A DNA stretch of 64,000 nucleotides from Catenuloplanes niger (GCF_031458255.1 NZ_JAVDYC010000001.1:4535001-4599000); one strand, 5' to 3'; numbered from the stretch's first letter, positions 53,701 to 62,628 are shown. The notes: a model not told the origin generated them from the letters alone. A program made the numbers and translations.

Positions 53701-54543
53701 CACGGTGCCGGTGACCAGGCGGAGCGGGCCGGCCGCGTCCGTACGGGTGCGGTGCAGCGCGTGCGGCAGCCACTTCACCCAGTCCCAGTCCGTACGCCGG
53801 TGCGGGCCGGCGCAGACCGCGACGACCAGGTCGTCCGGCGCGTGGAAGACCGCGAGCTGGGTCAGCATCGCGCGGGCGAGGCCGTGTCCGCCGGGCAGGT
53901 GGATCCGGCCGAACGCGCGCAGCGACACCGCCACCGGCAGCTCGGGGACCACGGAGTAGGCGTCCAGGAACCGGCGCAGCGCGCCCGCGCACATCGGCTC
54001 CAGCTCGGCCAGCGGCCGGGTGACCGGCGGCACCAGCGGCGTGGCCAACGTCTGCGGTCCGAGCCCGGCCCGGACGACGGCGAAGTCCGGGTCGCCCGCG
54101 CGCCGCTCCCACAGCCGGTGGCTGTCCACGGTGGACCAGAGCCGGGCCGGGTCCGGGTGCCGGTAGCGCAGGCCGTCCCGCTGCGCCAGCGCGGTCCGCC
54201 GGGCGCGGCGGCGCAGCGCGGCCAGCCGGCGCAGGTACTCCCGGCGGGCGGCCGCGACCTCCGCGCGTTGCGGCCCGCCGGCACCGCCCGCACCGGTGAT
54301 CAGCATGGCCAGCGACGACACCCCGAAGAGCGCACCCACCACGTACGAGTAGGTGCCGCCGCCGCGGCCGAACATCATCGCCATCGCGACCGAGCCACCC
54401 AGCATCGGCAGTGCGGTCATCAGCGTCCGCCACCGTCCACCGGTCGGCTCCGGCAGCTCCGGCGGCGCGTCCACGGCCAGCTCACCGGCGGGTATCTCGG
54501 GCGCCGCGCGGCGCGGCGGACGTCGCACGATCACGGTCGCCAT
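50722..54543 (-). CDS. eccC: ESX type VII secretion ATPase EccC (fused EccCa-EccCb)
   Basis: 1273 residues. Two membrane helices near 40-85 are followed by three FtsK/SpoIIIE-type ATPase domains with Walker A lysines at 457 (GATGSGKSE), 807 (GGPRSGKST) and 1077 (GDGECGKTS). Walker B of domain 1 is LLIVCDEFSELL; domains 2 and 3 have LVVDGWATL and VLVDDYELA, without the catalytic Glu. That is usual for EccC, where domain 1 is the main ATPase and the C-terminal domains bind Esx substrates. The single-chain form is common outside mycobacteria. GGGAG precedes the ATG. Confidence 0.95.
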   Translation of the reverse strand: MATVIVRRPPRRAAPEIPAGELAVDAPPELPEPTGGRWRTLMTALPMLGGSVAMAMMFGRGGGTYSYVVGALFGVSSLAMLITGAGGAGGPQRAEVAAARREYLRRLAALRRRARRTALAQRDGLRYRHPDPARLWSTVDSHRLWERRAGDPDFAVVRAGLGPQTLATPLVPPVTRPLAELEPMCAGALRRFLDAYSVVPELPVAVSLRAFGRIHLPGGHGLARAMLTQLAVFHAPDDLVVAVCAGPHRRTDWDWVKWLPHALHRTRTDAAGPLRLVTGTVAELEPLLAEPGRAHLVVVLDGAGGTFTDRAGTTVLDLDSAPPRSPGHRALVLTAGRRLTSRTTESETEVGVPDSLTVAEAEAVARRLAPLRLAAVETPRTAARDTEAGLAELLGIDDPARMNPARRWSRPRPARDRLRVPIGVGTDGSPVELDLKESAQDGMGPHGLLIGATGSGKSELLRTLVLGLAAEHSSETLNFVLVDFKGGATFASLDRLPHTAAVITNLADELPLVDRMVDAINGELLRRQELLRRSGNIPSLREYDRARATGAPLPPLPSLLIVCDEFSELLSAKPDFIDLFVQIGRVGRSLGVHLLLASQRLEEGRLRGLDTHLSYRIGLRTFSSLESRAVLGVPDAFELPRSPGHGYLRFGTEPLVRFRAAYASGPYRPATGPAIAEPATTARVVPYTSGVVTVPRTPRPRAEITREPATTSLLDLMVDALEGAGPAAHRVWLPPLGDAPPLGELLGPVRVDPRRGLTVADPALRGTLRVPAGVVDRPLDQRRETLWLDLAGASGHVAVAGGPRSGKSTALRTLITALALTHTPAEAQVYCLDFGGGALAQLTRLPHVGGVAGRLDPVGVRRTVGEVRALLAEREARFAALGVDGMADYRARRASGAVEDDPYGDVFLVVDGWATLRADFDDLESLVTEVASRGLAYGVHVVVSTGRWMDLRPALRDQLGARLELRLGDPADSTVSRRSAANVPAGAPGRGITAESMHMLVALPGVAPDDIAKAWTGPPAPPVRRLPAELPYAAIRDTRETGLRMPVGVVETDLSPAVLDFAADPHFLLFGDGECGKTSFLRALATTITTRYAPEAARLVIVDFRRTLLGAVETGHLLGHGSTAATARTMVESAVDALRRRLPGPDVTARQLRDRSWWTGPELFVLVDDYELAGGPAGPLAPLAELLPQARDIGLHLVLARRSGGAGRAFDPVLTQLRELAAPGLVMSGSREDGPLLGDVRPAAMPPGRGQLKTRREGIRLVQIAYLPPSDPA

Positions 54544-54635
54544 CAGCGTCTCCCGGCGGTACGGACTGCAACAGAGCGCTCATCCTAGGTAAGGTGCGTG
54601 GCGTTCCGCAGCCCGCCGGAGGAAGGGGTTCGTCG

Positions 54636-56036
54636 ATGGGTGCCGGCCTCGCGCGCGTCACGATCGCCGCACCGCGCCGCCGCGTCGACCTGGCGCTACC
54701 GGACCAGATCCCGCTCGCCGAGCTGCTGCCCGACCTGCTCCGGCACGCCGGCGAGTCACTGGCGGACGAAGGCGAGCGGCACGGCGGCTGGCTGCTGCGC
54801 CGGCCGGACGGTGCCGCGCTGCTCGGCGCCCGACCGCTGCGCGCGCAGGGCATCCGGGACGGCGAGATCCTGCACCTGACGCCGGCCCGGGTGCACTGGC
54901 CGGTGCCGGAGTACGACGACGTGGTCGACGTGATCGCGGGCGCGCCGCGGCGTACCGGCCCGTGGTCCCCGGCCGCGACCCGGATCGCGACCCGCGCCGC
55001 GGCCGTCGCGCTGCTCCCGGCCGCGCTCGCGCCGCTGCTGCTCCCGCCGCCGTCACCGGCGGGTGCCTACGCCGCGGCCGGGCTGACGGTCGCGCTGCTG
55101 CTGGCCGCGGTCACCGCGGCCCGCGCCTACGGCGACGCCGGCACGGCCGCGGTGCTCGGCGCGCTGGCGCTTCCGTTCGCGGGTGTCACCGGCGCGCTGC
55201 TGGTCGCGACGGGCCGGGCCGCACCGGGGTTCCCGTCCTGGTGGGGTGCGCCGGAAACGCTGGTCGCCGCGGTCGCGGTGCTGCTCGCCGCGCTGCTGGC
55301 CGCCGTGGGCACGGCCGTGCACCCGTGGATCCCGGTGGCCTTCGCGTCCGCGGCGCTACAGGCCGTCCCGGCCGCCGCGCTGGCGCTGGTGATCCCCGCG
55401 GTGCACGCGTCCGCGGTGCTGGTCACGGCCGCGGTCTGCACGCTCGGCCTGCTCCCGCTGCTGGCGATCCGGCTCGGCCGTCTGCCGGTACCGGCGATCG
55501 CGCTGCCCGCGGGCCCGGCGGACCCGGACGATCCCGGGCTCGACGGCCTGCGGGAGGCGCGCCGGCGGCCGCCCCGGGAGGCGGTGCTGGCCGCGTTGGG
55601 CCGCACGGACGAGTTCCTGACCGGGCTGCTCGCCGGCCACGCCGTGGTCATCACGGTGGCCGCGCTGGTCCTGGCGCTGCGCGGCGGCGTGGCGGCGCGC
55701 GTGCTGGCGGGTGCGGTCGCGGTCAGCGTGCTGCTGCGCGCCCGGGCGCTGGTCACCACGCACCATCGCGCGCCACTGCTCGCGGCCGGCGCCGGCGTGC
55801 TGGTGTCGCTCGCCTGCACGACGGCGATCGAGGCGGCGTCACCGCCGGCCGCCGGGCTGCCGGTGGCGGTGGCGCTGTCCGTGCTGGCGGCCGGCGCGGT
55901 GTGGTCCCGGCGACCGCCGTCGCTCTATCTGGCGCGGGCCGCCGAGCTGCTGGACACGGCCGCGCTGGTCTCGCTCGTCCCGCTGGCCTGCGTGGTGCTC
56001 GGGCTCTACGCGAGCCTGCGGAACGTCAACGGATGA
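54636..56036 (+). CDS. eccD: ESX type VII secretion channel protein EccD
   Basis: 466 residues. The N-terminal ubiquitin-like domain spans about 5-85 (RVTIAAPRRRVDLALPDQIPLAELLPDLL, GEILHLTPA). About eleven membrane helices follow from residue 115 to the end. This is the EccD plan; EccD dimers line the ESX membrane pore. GGAGGAAGGGG precedes the ATG. It is divergent from eccC across about 90 bases. EccB, EccE and EsxA/EsxB genes are not in the window, so either the system is split or the rest is elsewhere. Confidence 0.9.
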   Translation: MGAGLARVTIAAPRRRVDLALPDQIPLAELLPDLLRHAGESLADEGERHGGWLLRRPDGAALLGARPLRAQGIRDGEILHLTPARVHWPVPEYDDVVDVIAGAPRRTGPWSPAATRIATRAAAVALLPAALAPLLLPPPSPAGAYAAAGLTVALLLAAVTAARAYGDAGTAAVLGALALPFAGVTGALLVATGRAAPGFPSWWGAPETLVAAVAVLLAALLAAVGTAVHPWIPVAFASAALQAVPAAALALVIPAVHASAVLVTAAVCTLGLLPLLAIRLGRLPVPAIALPAGPADPDDPGLDGLREARRRPPREAVLAALGRTDEFLTGLLAGHAVVITVAALVLALRGGVAARVLAGAVAVSVLLRARALVTTHHRAPLLAAGAGVLVSLACTTAIEAASPPAAGLPVAVALSVLAAGAVWSRRPPSLYLARAAELLDTAALVSLVPLACVVLGLYASLRNVNG

Positions 56037-56117
56037 CGGAGAAGCGCGCCGGGGCGGGATGCCCGGCGCGCTTCGCGTCGATCGTCGGTGCGGGTCGTCA
56101 GGCGTGGGACGCGGTGC

Positions 56118-56621
56118 TCAGTGTCCTTCGCCCAGTTCCAGCGCACGCTGGTGCCGCAGGATCGAGTTGCGGACCTCCTGCTCGGCCTCGACACGGCCGG
56201 TCCAGGTGGCGCCCTCGACGGACTTGCCCGGCTCCAGGTCCTTGTAGACCGTGAAGAAGTGCTGGATCTCCATCCGGTCGAACTCACCGAGGTGGTGGAT
56301 GTCCCGGAGGTGCTCCTGACGCGGGTCCTCGAACGGCACGCAGAGGACCTTGTCGTCGCCGCCCATCTCGTCCTTCATCCGGTACATGCCGATCGCGCGG
56401 CACCGGATGAGACAACCCGGGAACGTCGGCTCCTGCACCAGCACGAGCGCGTCCAGCGGGTCGCCGTCCTCGCCCAGGGTGCCCTCGATGAAGCCGTAGT
56501 CGGCCGGGTACTGGGTCGCCGTGAAGAGCGTGCGGTCCAACCGGATGCGCCCGGTCTTGTGGTCCACCTCGTACTTGTTGCGGTGACCCTTGGGGATCTC
56601 AACCGTAACGTCGAAATCCAT
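56118..56621 (-). CDS. ppa: Inorganic pyrophosphatase
   Basis: 167 residues of the family I soluble pyrophosphatase. Substrate and metal residues are visible: [48 protein letters not shown] and [17 protein letters not shown]. It hydrolyses pyrophosphate to drive biosynthetic reactions in the cytoplasm. The ATG at 56621 follows GAGGGAGC at good spacing; a GTG at 56627 is a weaker choice. It is next to the dacB-tilS-hpt-ftsH group, the usual order in actinobacteria. Confidence 0.96.
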   Translation of the reverse strand: MDFDVTVEIPKGHRNKYEVDHKTGRIRLDRTLFTATQYPADYGFIEGTLGEDGDPLDALVLVQEPTFPGCLIRCRAIGMYRMKDEMGGDDKVLCVPFEDPRQEHLRDIHHLGEFDRMEIQHFFTVYKDLEPGKSVEGATWTGRVEAEQEVRNSILRHQRALELGEGH

Positions 56622-56756
56622 ATTCACGCTCCCTCGTTCGCCCACGTTGGCTAACGGAACTCGCACAGCTCACGCCACACCCCGGGCACGGCCAATGCGG
56701 TCTCGGACCCCGTTAGTCTCCTCTAAAGCGGCGGGACAGGACGAGGAGGGGCTGGG

Positions 56757-59700
56757 GTGGGGAGGCAAGATTCACACAACGGCAACGAAAACGGTGATCA
56801 GCGTCGGGTCGGAGCAACCTCGGACTCGGTCGCCGCATCGGACAAAAGCGACATAAGCCCGGGTGCTGCCTCCGTCGAGAATACACAGGTGTCCGCCATG
56901 AACGCCCCGGACCAGCCCGAACGCGCCGCCGAGCCGTCATCCACGCCGTCTGAGTCGCCGTCCTCGCCCGTCACCCCCGCCGAACCCGCGCCGTCCACGC
57001 CGCCCATCCCATCATCCGGACCGGTGTTCCCGCAGAACAAAAACCAAACCCCACAGACGCCACCGGGGTACGCCGAGAAGCCGCGACCCGCGACGCTCCG
57101 ACCCCCGGCGAGCATCCGCCCCACGCTCTCTCACCCGGGCCGCCCTTCCCCCACCACGCCACCCACCACGCAGCCGACGCCGCCCGCGGGCGCGCCTACC
57201 GGGCGGCCGGTTTCACCCACTGGTTCGCCCGCCGGGCAGTCGGCATCGCCCACCGGGCAGCTGACGTCGCCTACCGGGCAGCCGGTCCTACCCGCTGGCT
57301 CGTCCGCCGCGCAGTCGATGTCGCCCGGGGGCGCGTCTACCGGGCAGCCGGTTTCGCCCACCGGGCCGCTGACCGTGCAGCCGGGTCCGGCCGCCGGGTC
57401 GCCTACCACGCAGCCGGTCGCGCGAACTGAGTCGCCTACCACGCAGCCGGTCCCGGTCGCGAAGCCGCCTGCGCCTCCGGCGGTTCCGGCCGGGGAGGAA
57501 CCGGCCCAGATCGCCAAGGAGGAACCGGCTCAGGTCGCCAAGGATTCGGCCGCGGCCGTCAAGCCGTCCGTGCCCGGGCCGGATCCCGCGGCTGAACAGC
57601 CGGTTCCGGCCGGTGAGCCGCCCGTGCGGCAGTCGGTCCCGGTGGCCGCGCCGAGCGTGTCCCCACCGGTGTCGGCTGCGAAGAAGCCGGCTCCGGCCGC
57701 CGAGCGGCAAGCGGCTCCGGCCGCCGAGCGGCAAGCGGCTCCGGCCGTCGAGCGGCAAGCGGGGCCGGCCGTCGAGCGGCAAGCGGGGCCGGCCGTCGAG
57801 CGGCAGCCTGCGGCTGAGCGCGGTCCGGCCGCTGAGCGGCGCCCGCCGCGGTCCGGCGCGGAGGACGCACAGACGATTCGCATTCCGGTGCGCACGCCGG
57901 ACGACGAGCAGACGATCCGCATCCCGGAACGGGCGTCGCAGGACGAGCAGCCGACCGCGGCGATTCCGACGGGAAGCGGTGGCCCGGCTTCCGGGACAAC
58001 CGCTGGGAGCGGCGGTGCCGCGCCGACCGCGGCCGGTGGCTCGGCCTCCGGTTCGGCCGCGGTGCGTGGAGGTGCTGCTGCGGCGCCGACGCCGGCCGGT
58101 GGTCGCGCTTCCGGTGCGGCCGCGGGGAGTGGTGGCCCGGCTTCCGGGGCGGCCGCGGCGAGCGGGGGTGCGGTGGCGCCGGTGGATCCGCAGTCGACGG
58201 CGGTGATTCCGCGGGTCGTCGAGACGCCGACGGCGGCCGGTGGTCCGGCCTCCGGTGCGGCCGCGGTGCGAGGAGGTGCTGCGCCGACGGCCGCCGGTGG
58301 TCCGGCCTCCGGTGCGGCTGCGGTGCGAGGAGGTGCTGCGCCGACGGCGGCCGGTGGTCCGGCCTCCGGTGCGGCCGCGGTGCGTGGTGGCTCGGCCTCC
58401 GGGGCGGCCGCGGGACGCGGGGGCTCGGCCTCCGGTTCGGCTGCGATGAGTGGGGGTGCCGCGGCCGGGGGACGTGGTGGTCCGGCTTCCGGGGCGGCCG
58501 CGGTGCGCGGGTCTGCGGCGGCGCCGGTGGATCCGCAGTCGACGGCGGTGATTCCGCGGGTCGTCGAGGCGCCGGCGGTGGGCCGGGGGAGTGCGGCGGT
58601 GCCGTTGCCGGTGGCGGCGGCGGGGCGGGCGACGGTGGGATCGGGCGGGAGTGCGGGCACGGCGTCGGGGGTGTCCGTCGTACCGGCTGATGGGGTTGCT
58701 GGTGGCGGCGGCACGGAAGCGGCCGGCGGTGCCGGTGGGGTAGCGGTGCCGGCGCCGTGGCGGTCGCGGAAGGTGCTGGCCGGCGCCGGTGCGGCGGCGC
58801 TGGCGCTGGTGTTGGTGCTCGTGGTGGTGCTGGTCGTGCGGCCGGGTGCGGTGGACGAGCCGGTGGCGGCCCCGACCACGGCGGGACCGTCCGCGGAGCC
58901 GCCGCCGCAACCGGTGCTGGCGGCGAACACGGACGCGGCGCCGATGCCGTCGGCGGCGGCGGTGAAGGCCGCGATCGAGCCGCTGGTGACCAGCGGTGAG
59001 CTGGGCCCGGGCCTGCACGTGTCGGTGCTGGACGTGGCGACCGGTACCGAGCTGTACGGCTACCAGCAGGCCGAGCCGGCCACCCCGGCGTCGACGACGA
59101 AGCTGGTCACGGCCGCGGCGTCGCTGGCGGCGCGGGGCACCGGCCACCGGATCCCGACGCGCGTGGTGGCCGGGTCCGCGCCCGGCGAGGTGGTGCTGAT
59201 CGGCGGCGGTGATCCGACGCTGGCGATCGGCGAGTCCGCGGCGTACGAGGACGCGGCGCGGCTGGACACGCTGGCCGAGCAGGTCAAGAAGGCGCTCGGC
59301 AACGCCGAGGTGTCCCGCGTGCTGGTGGACTCGTCGCTGTTCACCGGCGCGCTGACCGGGCCGGGCTGGGACCCCGACGCGGTGTCCGCAGGCTACGGCG
59401 CGCCGATCACCGCGCTGATGACGGACGGCGCCCGGGTCAACCCGAAGGCGACCGGCGGCGCGCAGCGTCACACGGCACCGGACCTGGCCGCGGGGCGTGC
59501 GTTCGCGGCGCTGCTGGGCAAGAACGTGACGGTGGCGCGGGGCACGGTCCAGGCCGCGGGGACGCCGGCCGCGACGCCCTCGGGCGCGGCGGTGACCGGG
59601 CCGGCGCCCGGCACCGAGCTGGGCCGGGTGGAGTCGCCGACCATGCTGCGGCTGGTCGAGGTGATGCTGACCGAGAGCGACAACGTGGTGGCGGAGGCGC

Positions 59701-60197
59701 TGGCCCGGCAGGTGGCGATCGCCGGTGGCCAGCCGGCCTCGTTCCAGGGCGCGGCGGCGGCGACCCGGGACCTGATCGCCGGCCTCGGGCTGCCGGTCGA
59801 CGGGTTCGGGCTGACCGACGGCAGCGGGCTGTCCCGGGACAACGAGATCAGTCCGGCTCTGCTGACCTCGCTGGTCCGGCTGGCCGCGGACGGATCGCGT
59901 CCGGAGCTGGGCGCGATGTTCGCCGGGCTGCCGGTGGGCGGCTGGTCGGGCACGCTGGACACCCGGTTCCGGGACCCGGCGCCGCCGGAGTCGCGTGGCG
60001 GGGCCGGGTCGGTGCGGGCCAAGACCGGGTCGCTGGACGGCGTCAACGCGCTGGCCGGCGTGCTCACCACGGCGGACGGGCGGTTGCTCGCGTTCGCGCT
60101 GCTGGCCGACGAGGTGCCGTACAAGACGGTGAGCAAGTGGCAGGCGGAGTGGAAGCTCGACCGGATCGCGTCCGTGCTCGCCGCCTGCGGGTGCTGA
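56757..60197 (+). CDS. dacB: D-Ala-D-Ala carboxypeptidase (PBP4/DacB type) with very long disordered N-terminus
   Basis: 1146 residues from GTG with GAGGAGGGG ahead. Residues 1 to about 665 are Pro/Ala/Gly/Thr-rich, low-complexity and full of repeats, and are predicted to be disordered and cytoplasmic. One membrane helix (about 675-698, VLAGAGAAALALVLVLVVVLV) leads to the extracellular enzyme: STTK (Ser779, Lys782), SDN (Ser974) and KTG (Lys1089). It trims or cleaves peptidoglycan peptides. Usual DacB proteins of this group are 400-500 residues, so the head more than doubles the length. Other possible starts inside the head exist (for example the ATG in VSAMNAP). Confidence 0.85.
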   Translation: MGRQDSHNGNENGDQRRVGATSDSVAASDKSDISPGAASVENTQVSAMNAPDQPERAAEPSSTPSESPSSPVTPAEPAPSTPPIPSSGPVFPQNKNQTPQTPPGYAEKPRPATLRPPASIRPTLSHPGRPSPTTPPTTQPTPPAGAPTGRPVSPTGSPAGQSASPTGQLTSPTGQPVLPAGSSAAQSMSPGGASTGQPVSPTGPLTVQPGPAAGSPTTQPVARTESPTTQPVPVAKPPAPPAVPAGEEPAQIAKEEPAQVAKDSAAAVKPSVPGPDPAAEQPVPAGEPPVRQSVPVAAPSVSPPVSAAKKPAPAAERQAAPAAERQAAPAVERQAGPAVERQAGPAVERQPAAERGPAAERRPPRSGAEDAQTIRIPVRTPDDEQTIRIPERASQDEQPTAAIPTGSGGPASGTTAGSGGAAPTAAGGSASGSAAVRGGAAAAPTPAGGRASGAAAGSGGPASGAAAASGGAVAPVDPQSTAVIPRVVETPTAAGGPASGAAAVRGGAAPTAAGGPASGAAAVRGGAAPTAAGGPASGAAAVRGGSASGAAAGRGGSASGSAAMSGGAAAGGRGGPASGAAAVRGSAAAPVDPQSTAVIPRVVEAPAVGRGSAAVPLPVAAAGRATVGSGGSAGTASGVSVVPADGVAGGGGTEAAGGAGGVAVPAPWRSRKVLAGAGAAALALVLVLVVVLVVRPGAVDEPVAAPTTAGPSAEPPPQPVLAANTDAAPMPSAAAVKAAIEPLVTSGELGPGLHVSVLDVATGTELYGYQQAEPATPASTTKLVTAAASLAARGTGHRIPTRVVAGSAPGEVVLIGGGDPTLAIGESAAYEDAARLDTLAEQVKKALGNAEVSRVLVDSSLFTGALTGPGWDPDAVSAGYGAPITALMTDGARVNPKATGGAQRHTAPDLAAGRAFAALLGKNVTVARGTVQAAGTPAATPSGAAVTGPAPGTELGRVESPTMLRLVEVMLTESDNVVAEALARQVAIAGGQPASFQGAAAATRDLIAGLGLPVDGFGLTDGSGLSRDNEISPALLTSLVRLAADGSRPELGAMFAGLPVGGWSGTLDTRFRDPAPPESRGGAGSVRAKTGSLDGVNALAGVLTTADGRLLAFALLADEVPYKTVSKWQAEWKLDRIASVLAACGC
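57699..57806 (+). repeat. 24-bp in-frame tandem repeat
   Basis: Unit of 24 bases encoding (A/V)ERQA(A/G)PA, four full copies and a partial fifth (period 24), inside the disordered head of the carboxypeptidase gene. Confidence 0.9.
58230..58390 (+). repeat. 57-bp in-frame tandem repeat
   Basis: A 57-base unit encoding TAAGGPASGAAAVRGGAAP occurs twice in full (58230-58286, 58287-58343) and most of a third time. Copies differ at one or two bases only. Shorter GGxASGAAA relatives surround it, and a PVDPQSTAVIPRVVE block is duplicated nearby (about 58179-58223 and 58530-58570). Confidence 0.9.
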
Positions 60198-60198
60198 C

Positions 60199-60229
60199 TC
60201 CGGGCGGGTCACGTTCCGGGCGGGTCACG
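60199..60229. repeat. Direct repeat, two 15-bp copies
   Basis: TCCGGGCGGGTCACG occurs at 60199-60213 and 60215-60229, just after the carboxypeptidase stop and upstream of the DUF2342 gene. Possibly a regulatory site; no protein can be named. Confidence 0.8.
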
Positions 60230-60257
60230 GTGGTGGCGCGCGGGTACGTTGGGTTTC

Positions 60258-61436
60258 ATGACGCAGTTCGTGGACTGGGATCTGGCCGCCGCCACCGCGG
60301 GTGCCCTGGGCAAGTCCGGGCCACGGGTGACCTATGACGAGGCCGCCGCGGTCGTCGCGGACCTGCGGCGGCTCACCGACGAGGCCGCGGGGCACGTCGC
60401 GGCGTACACCGGGCTGACGTCCCGGGTGGACCACCCGCCGGTGCGCGTGGTCGACCGGCGGGACTGGGCCCAGGTCAACATCGAGGGCCTGCGCTCGGTG
60501 GTCGCGCCGCTGATCGGCAAGCTCACCGGCGACCGGGCACCGAGCGCGATCGCGGACGCGATCGGCTCGCGGGTGACCGCGGTGCAGGCCGGCGGCGTGC
60601 TGGCCTACCTGTCCGGGCGGGTGCTCGGGCAGTACGAGGTGTTCTCCGGCGAGCACGGCCGGCTGCTGCTGGTCGCGCCGAACATCGTCGACGTGGAGCG
60701 CAAGCTCGGCGCGGACCCGCGGGACTTCCGGCTCTGGGTCGCGCTGCACGAGGTGACCCACCGCACCCAGTTCACCGCCGTGCCGTGGATGCGGGGTTAC
60801 TTCCTCGAGCAGGTGCAGGCGTTCGTGGACGCGTCGCAGTCCGGCGAGGACCCGCTGGTGGAGCGGCTGCGCCGGGCGGTCGGCACGCTTTCCGACGCGG
60901 TCCGCGACCCGGAGAGCCGGTCGTCCGTGCTGGACCTGGTGCAGACGCCCGCGCAGAAGGAGGTGCTGGACCGGCTGACCGCGCTGATGACGCTGCTGGA
61001 GGGCCACGCCGAGTTCGTGATGGACGGCGTCGGCCCCGAGGTGATCCCGAGCGTGGAGACGATCCGCGCCCGGTTCAACCGTCGGCGCGAGGCCGGCAAC
61101 CCGCTGGAGAAGGCGGTTCGCCGGCTGCTCGGCGTGGACGTGAAGATGCGGCAGTACGCGGAGGGCCGCAAGTTCGTGCACGGCGCGGTGGAGCGGGTCG
61201 GCATGGCCGGCTTCAACAAGATCTTCGAGTCGCCGGCGACGCTGCCGCGGGTGGACGAGCTGGGCGACCCGGACGCCTGGGTGGCCCGGGTCGTCGGCCA
61301 GTCCGGTGCCGGGCAGTCGGGTGCCGGCCAGTCCGGTGCCGGGCCGGACGGGGCGTTCGGCGGCGGGGGCGTGGACGGTTCGGCGACGGATGCGACCAGC
61401 GCGTCCGGCCCGGCCTCCCGGCCGGACGGCGACTGA
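60258..61436 (+). CDS. DUF2342 zinc-dependent metalloprotease-like protein
   Basis: 392 residues. The zinc motif is HEVTH (His164 and His168). A glutamate-rich region follows (LLEGHAEFVMDGVG), together with the N-terminal FVDWDLAAATAGAL and VDHPPVRVVDRRDWAQVN blocks typical of DUF2342. These proteins were once linked to F420 biosynthesis by genome context only; the activity is not established. A three-copy 15-bp repeat encodes GQSGA near residue 348, followed by a Gly/Ser tail. Conserved position before tilS and hpt (Rv3626c equivalent). Confidence 0.88.
   Translation: MTQFVDWDLAAATAGALGKSGPRVTYDEAAAVVADLRRLTDEAAGHVAAYTGLTSRVDHPPVRVVDRRDWAQVNIEGLRSVVAPLIGKLTGDRAPSAIADAIGSRVTAVQAGGVLAYLSGRVLGQYEVFSGEHGRLLLVAPNIVDVERKLGADPRDFRLWVALHEVTHRTQFTAVPWMRGYFLEQVQAFVDASQSGEDPLVERLRRAVGTLSDAVRDPESRSSVLDLVQTPAQKEVLDRLTALMTLLEGHAEFVMDGVGPEVIPSVETIRARFNRRREAGNPLEKAVRRLLGVDVKMRQYAEGRKFVHGAVERVGMAGFNKIFESPATLPRVDELGDPDAWVARVVGQSGAGQSGAGQSGAGPDGAFGGGGVDGSATDATSASGPASRPDGD
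61296..61340 (+). repeat. Three in-frame 15-bp repeats
   Basis: GGCCAGTCCGGTGCC-type units repeated three times with small changes, encoding GQSGA, in the flexible C-terminal tail of the DUF2342 protein. Confidence 0.9.
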
Positions 61437-61453
61437 CCGGTTAGCGTTTTTCC

Positions 61454-62479
61454 ATGGCTCGGATAGCACCGCCGGTCGCGGAGTTGCGGGTGGCGGTGCG
61501 TCGCGCCCTGACCGGCTTTCCCCCTGACGGTCCGGTGCTCGTCGCCTGCTCCGGCGGCGCCGACTCGCTCGCGCTGGCCGCGGCCGTCGCGTTCGTCGCA
61601 CCGCGGCTCGGTCTGCGGGCCGGCCTGGTCACGGTTGACCACCGGCTGCAGGACGGCTCCGCGGACCGGGCGGCCGCGGTGGCCCGCTGGGCGCGCGAGG
61701 CAGGACTGGACCCGGTCGAGGTCGCGGCCGTGACGGTCGCCGGCCGGCCGGGTGGCCCGGAGGCGGCCGCGCGCGAGGCCCGGTACGCCGCGCTGGCCGA
61801 GGCCGCGCGCCGGCACGGAGCCGCCGCGGTGCTGGTCGGGCACACCCGGGACGACCAGGCCGAGACCGTGCTGCTGGCGCTCGCGCGTGGCGCGGGGATA
61901 AAGGGCCTGGCCGGCATGCGGGAGCGCCGGCCACTGCCCGGCGCGGACGACGTGCTGCTGGTGCGGCCGTTGCTGGAGATCACCCGGGAGCAGACGCACA
62001 AGGCCTGCGTGGCGCTCGGCCTGCACCCGTGGACCGACCCGCACAACGCGGATCCGGCGTACGCGCGCAGCCGGGTCCGGGCCGACGCGCTGCCCGCACT
62101 GGTCGCGGCGCTCGGCCCGCGCGTGGTCGGCAACCTGGCGCGCACGGCCGGGCTGCTGGCGGCGGACGCGGCCGCGCTGGACGGGCTGGCGCGGACCGCG
62201 CTGGCCGAGGCGCGCGGCTCCGGCGGTGGCGGGCTGCGGGTGCGGAGCCTGTCCGGGCTGGACCCCGCGATACGCAGCCGGGTGCTGCACCTGTGGGCCC
62301 GTGAGCTGGGCGCGCCGGGCACCGCGCTGTCCCAGCGGCACGTGTCCGCGTTGGACGCGCTGGTGGTGGACTGGCACGGGCAGGGTTCGGCCTACCTCCC
62401 CGGTGGGATCGCGGTACGCCGTTCCGGTGACGCGCTGGCGGTCGTGACCACCGACACAGAAGTCGATCAAATCGGGTGA
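61454..62479 (+). CDS. tilS: tRNA(Ile)-lysidine synthase
   Basis: 341 residues. PP-loop SGGADS (Ser33-Ser38), then LVTVDHRLQDGSADRA, VGHTRDDQAETVLL and the conserved HPWTDPHNADPAYARSRVR block. It modifies C34 of tRNA-Ile with lysine so that AUA is read as Ile. It lacks the full C-terminal substrate domains of the E. coli enzyme, as usual for actinobacterial TilS. It lies 17 bases after the DUF2342 stop, so probably one operon. Confidence 0.94.
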   Translation: MARIAPPVAELRVAVRRALTGFPPDGPVLVACSGGADSLALAAAVAFVAPRLGLRAGLVTVDHRLQDGSADRAAAVARWAREAGLDPVEVAAVTVAGRPGGPEAAAREARYAALAEAARRHGAAAVLVGHTRDDQAETVLLALARGAGIKGLAGMRERRPLPGADDVLLVRPLLEITREQTHKACVALGLHPWTDPHNADPAYARSRVRADALPALVAALGPRVVGNLARTAGLLAADAAALDGLARTALAEARGSGGGGLRVRSLSGLDPAIRSRVLHLWARELGAPGTALSQRHVSALDALVVDWHGQGSAYLPGGIAVRRSGDALAVVTTDTEVDQIG

Positions 62480-62628
62480 TCTTGGGCGGGCGTGCGGCGT
62501 ACCGTCGGCGGGTATTGGCTTTTTAGTGCCGTTTGGCCCTTTTGCGGGTGGGCGTGTGGCCCGCCCCGAGGTCCGGAATCTCCCGGGGTGCGCGACGGCG
62601 CGTAACCTTCATGGGGCAGGCTAGGACC

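Noticed and set aside
57288-60212. A minus-strand frame across the carboxypeptidase gene
   Set aside because: It only reflects repeats and GC bias of the real plus-strand gene, whose catalytic motifs are clear.
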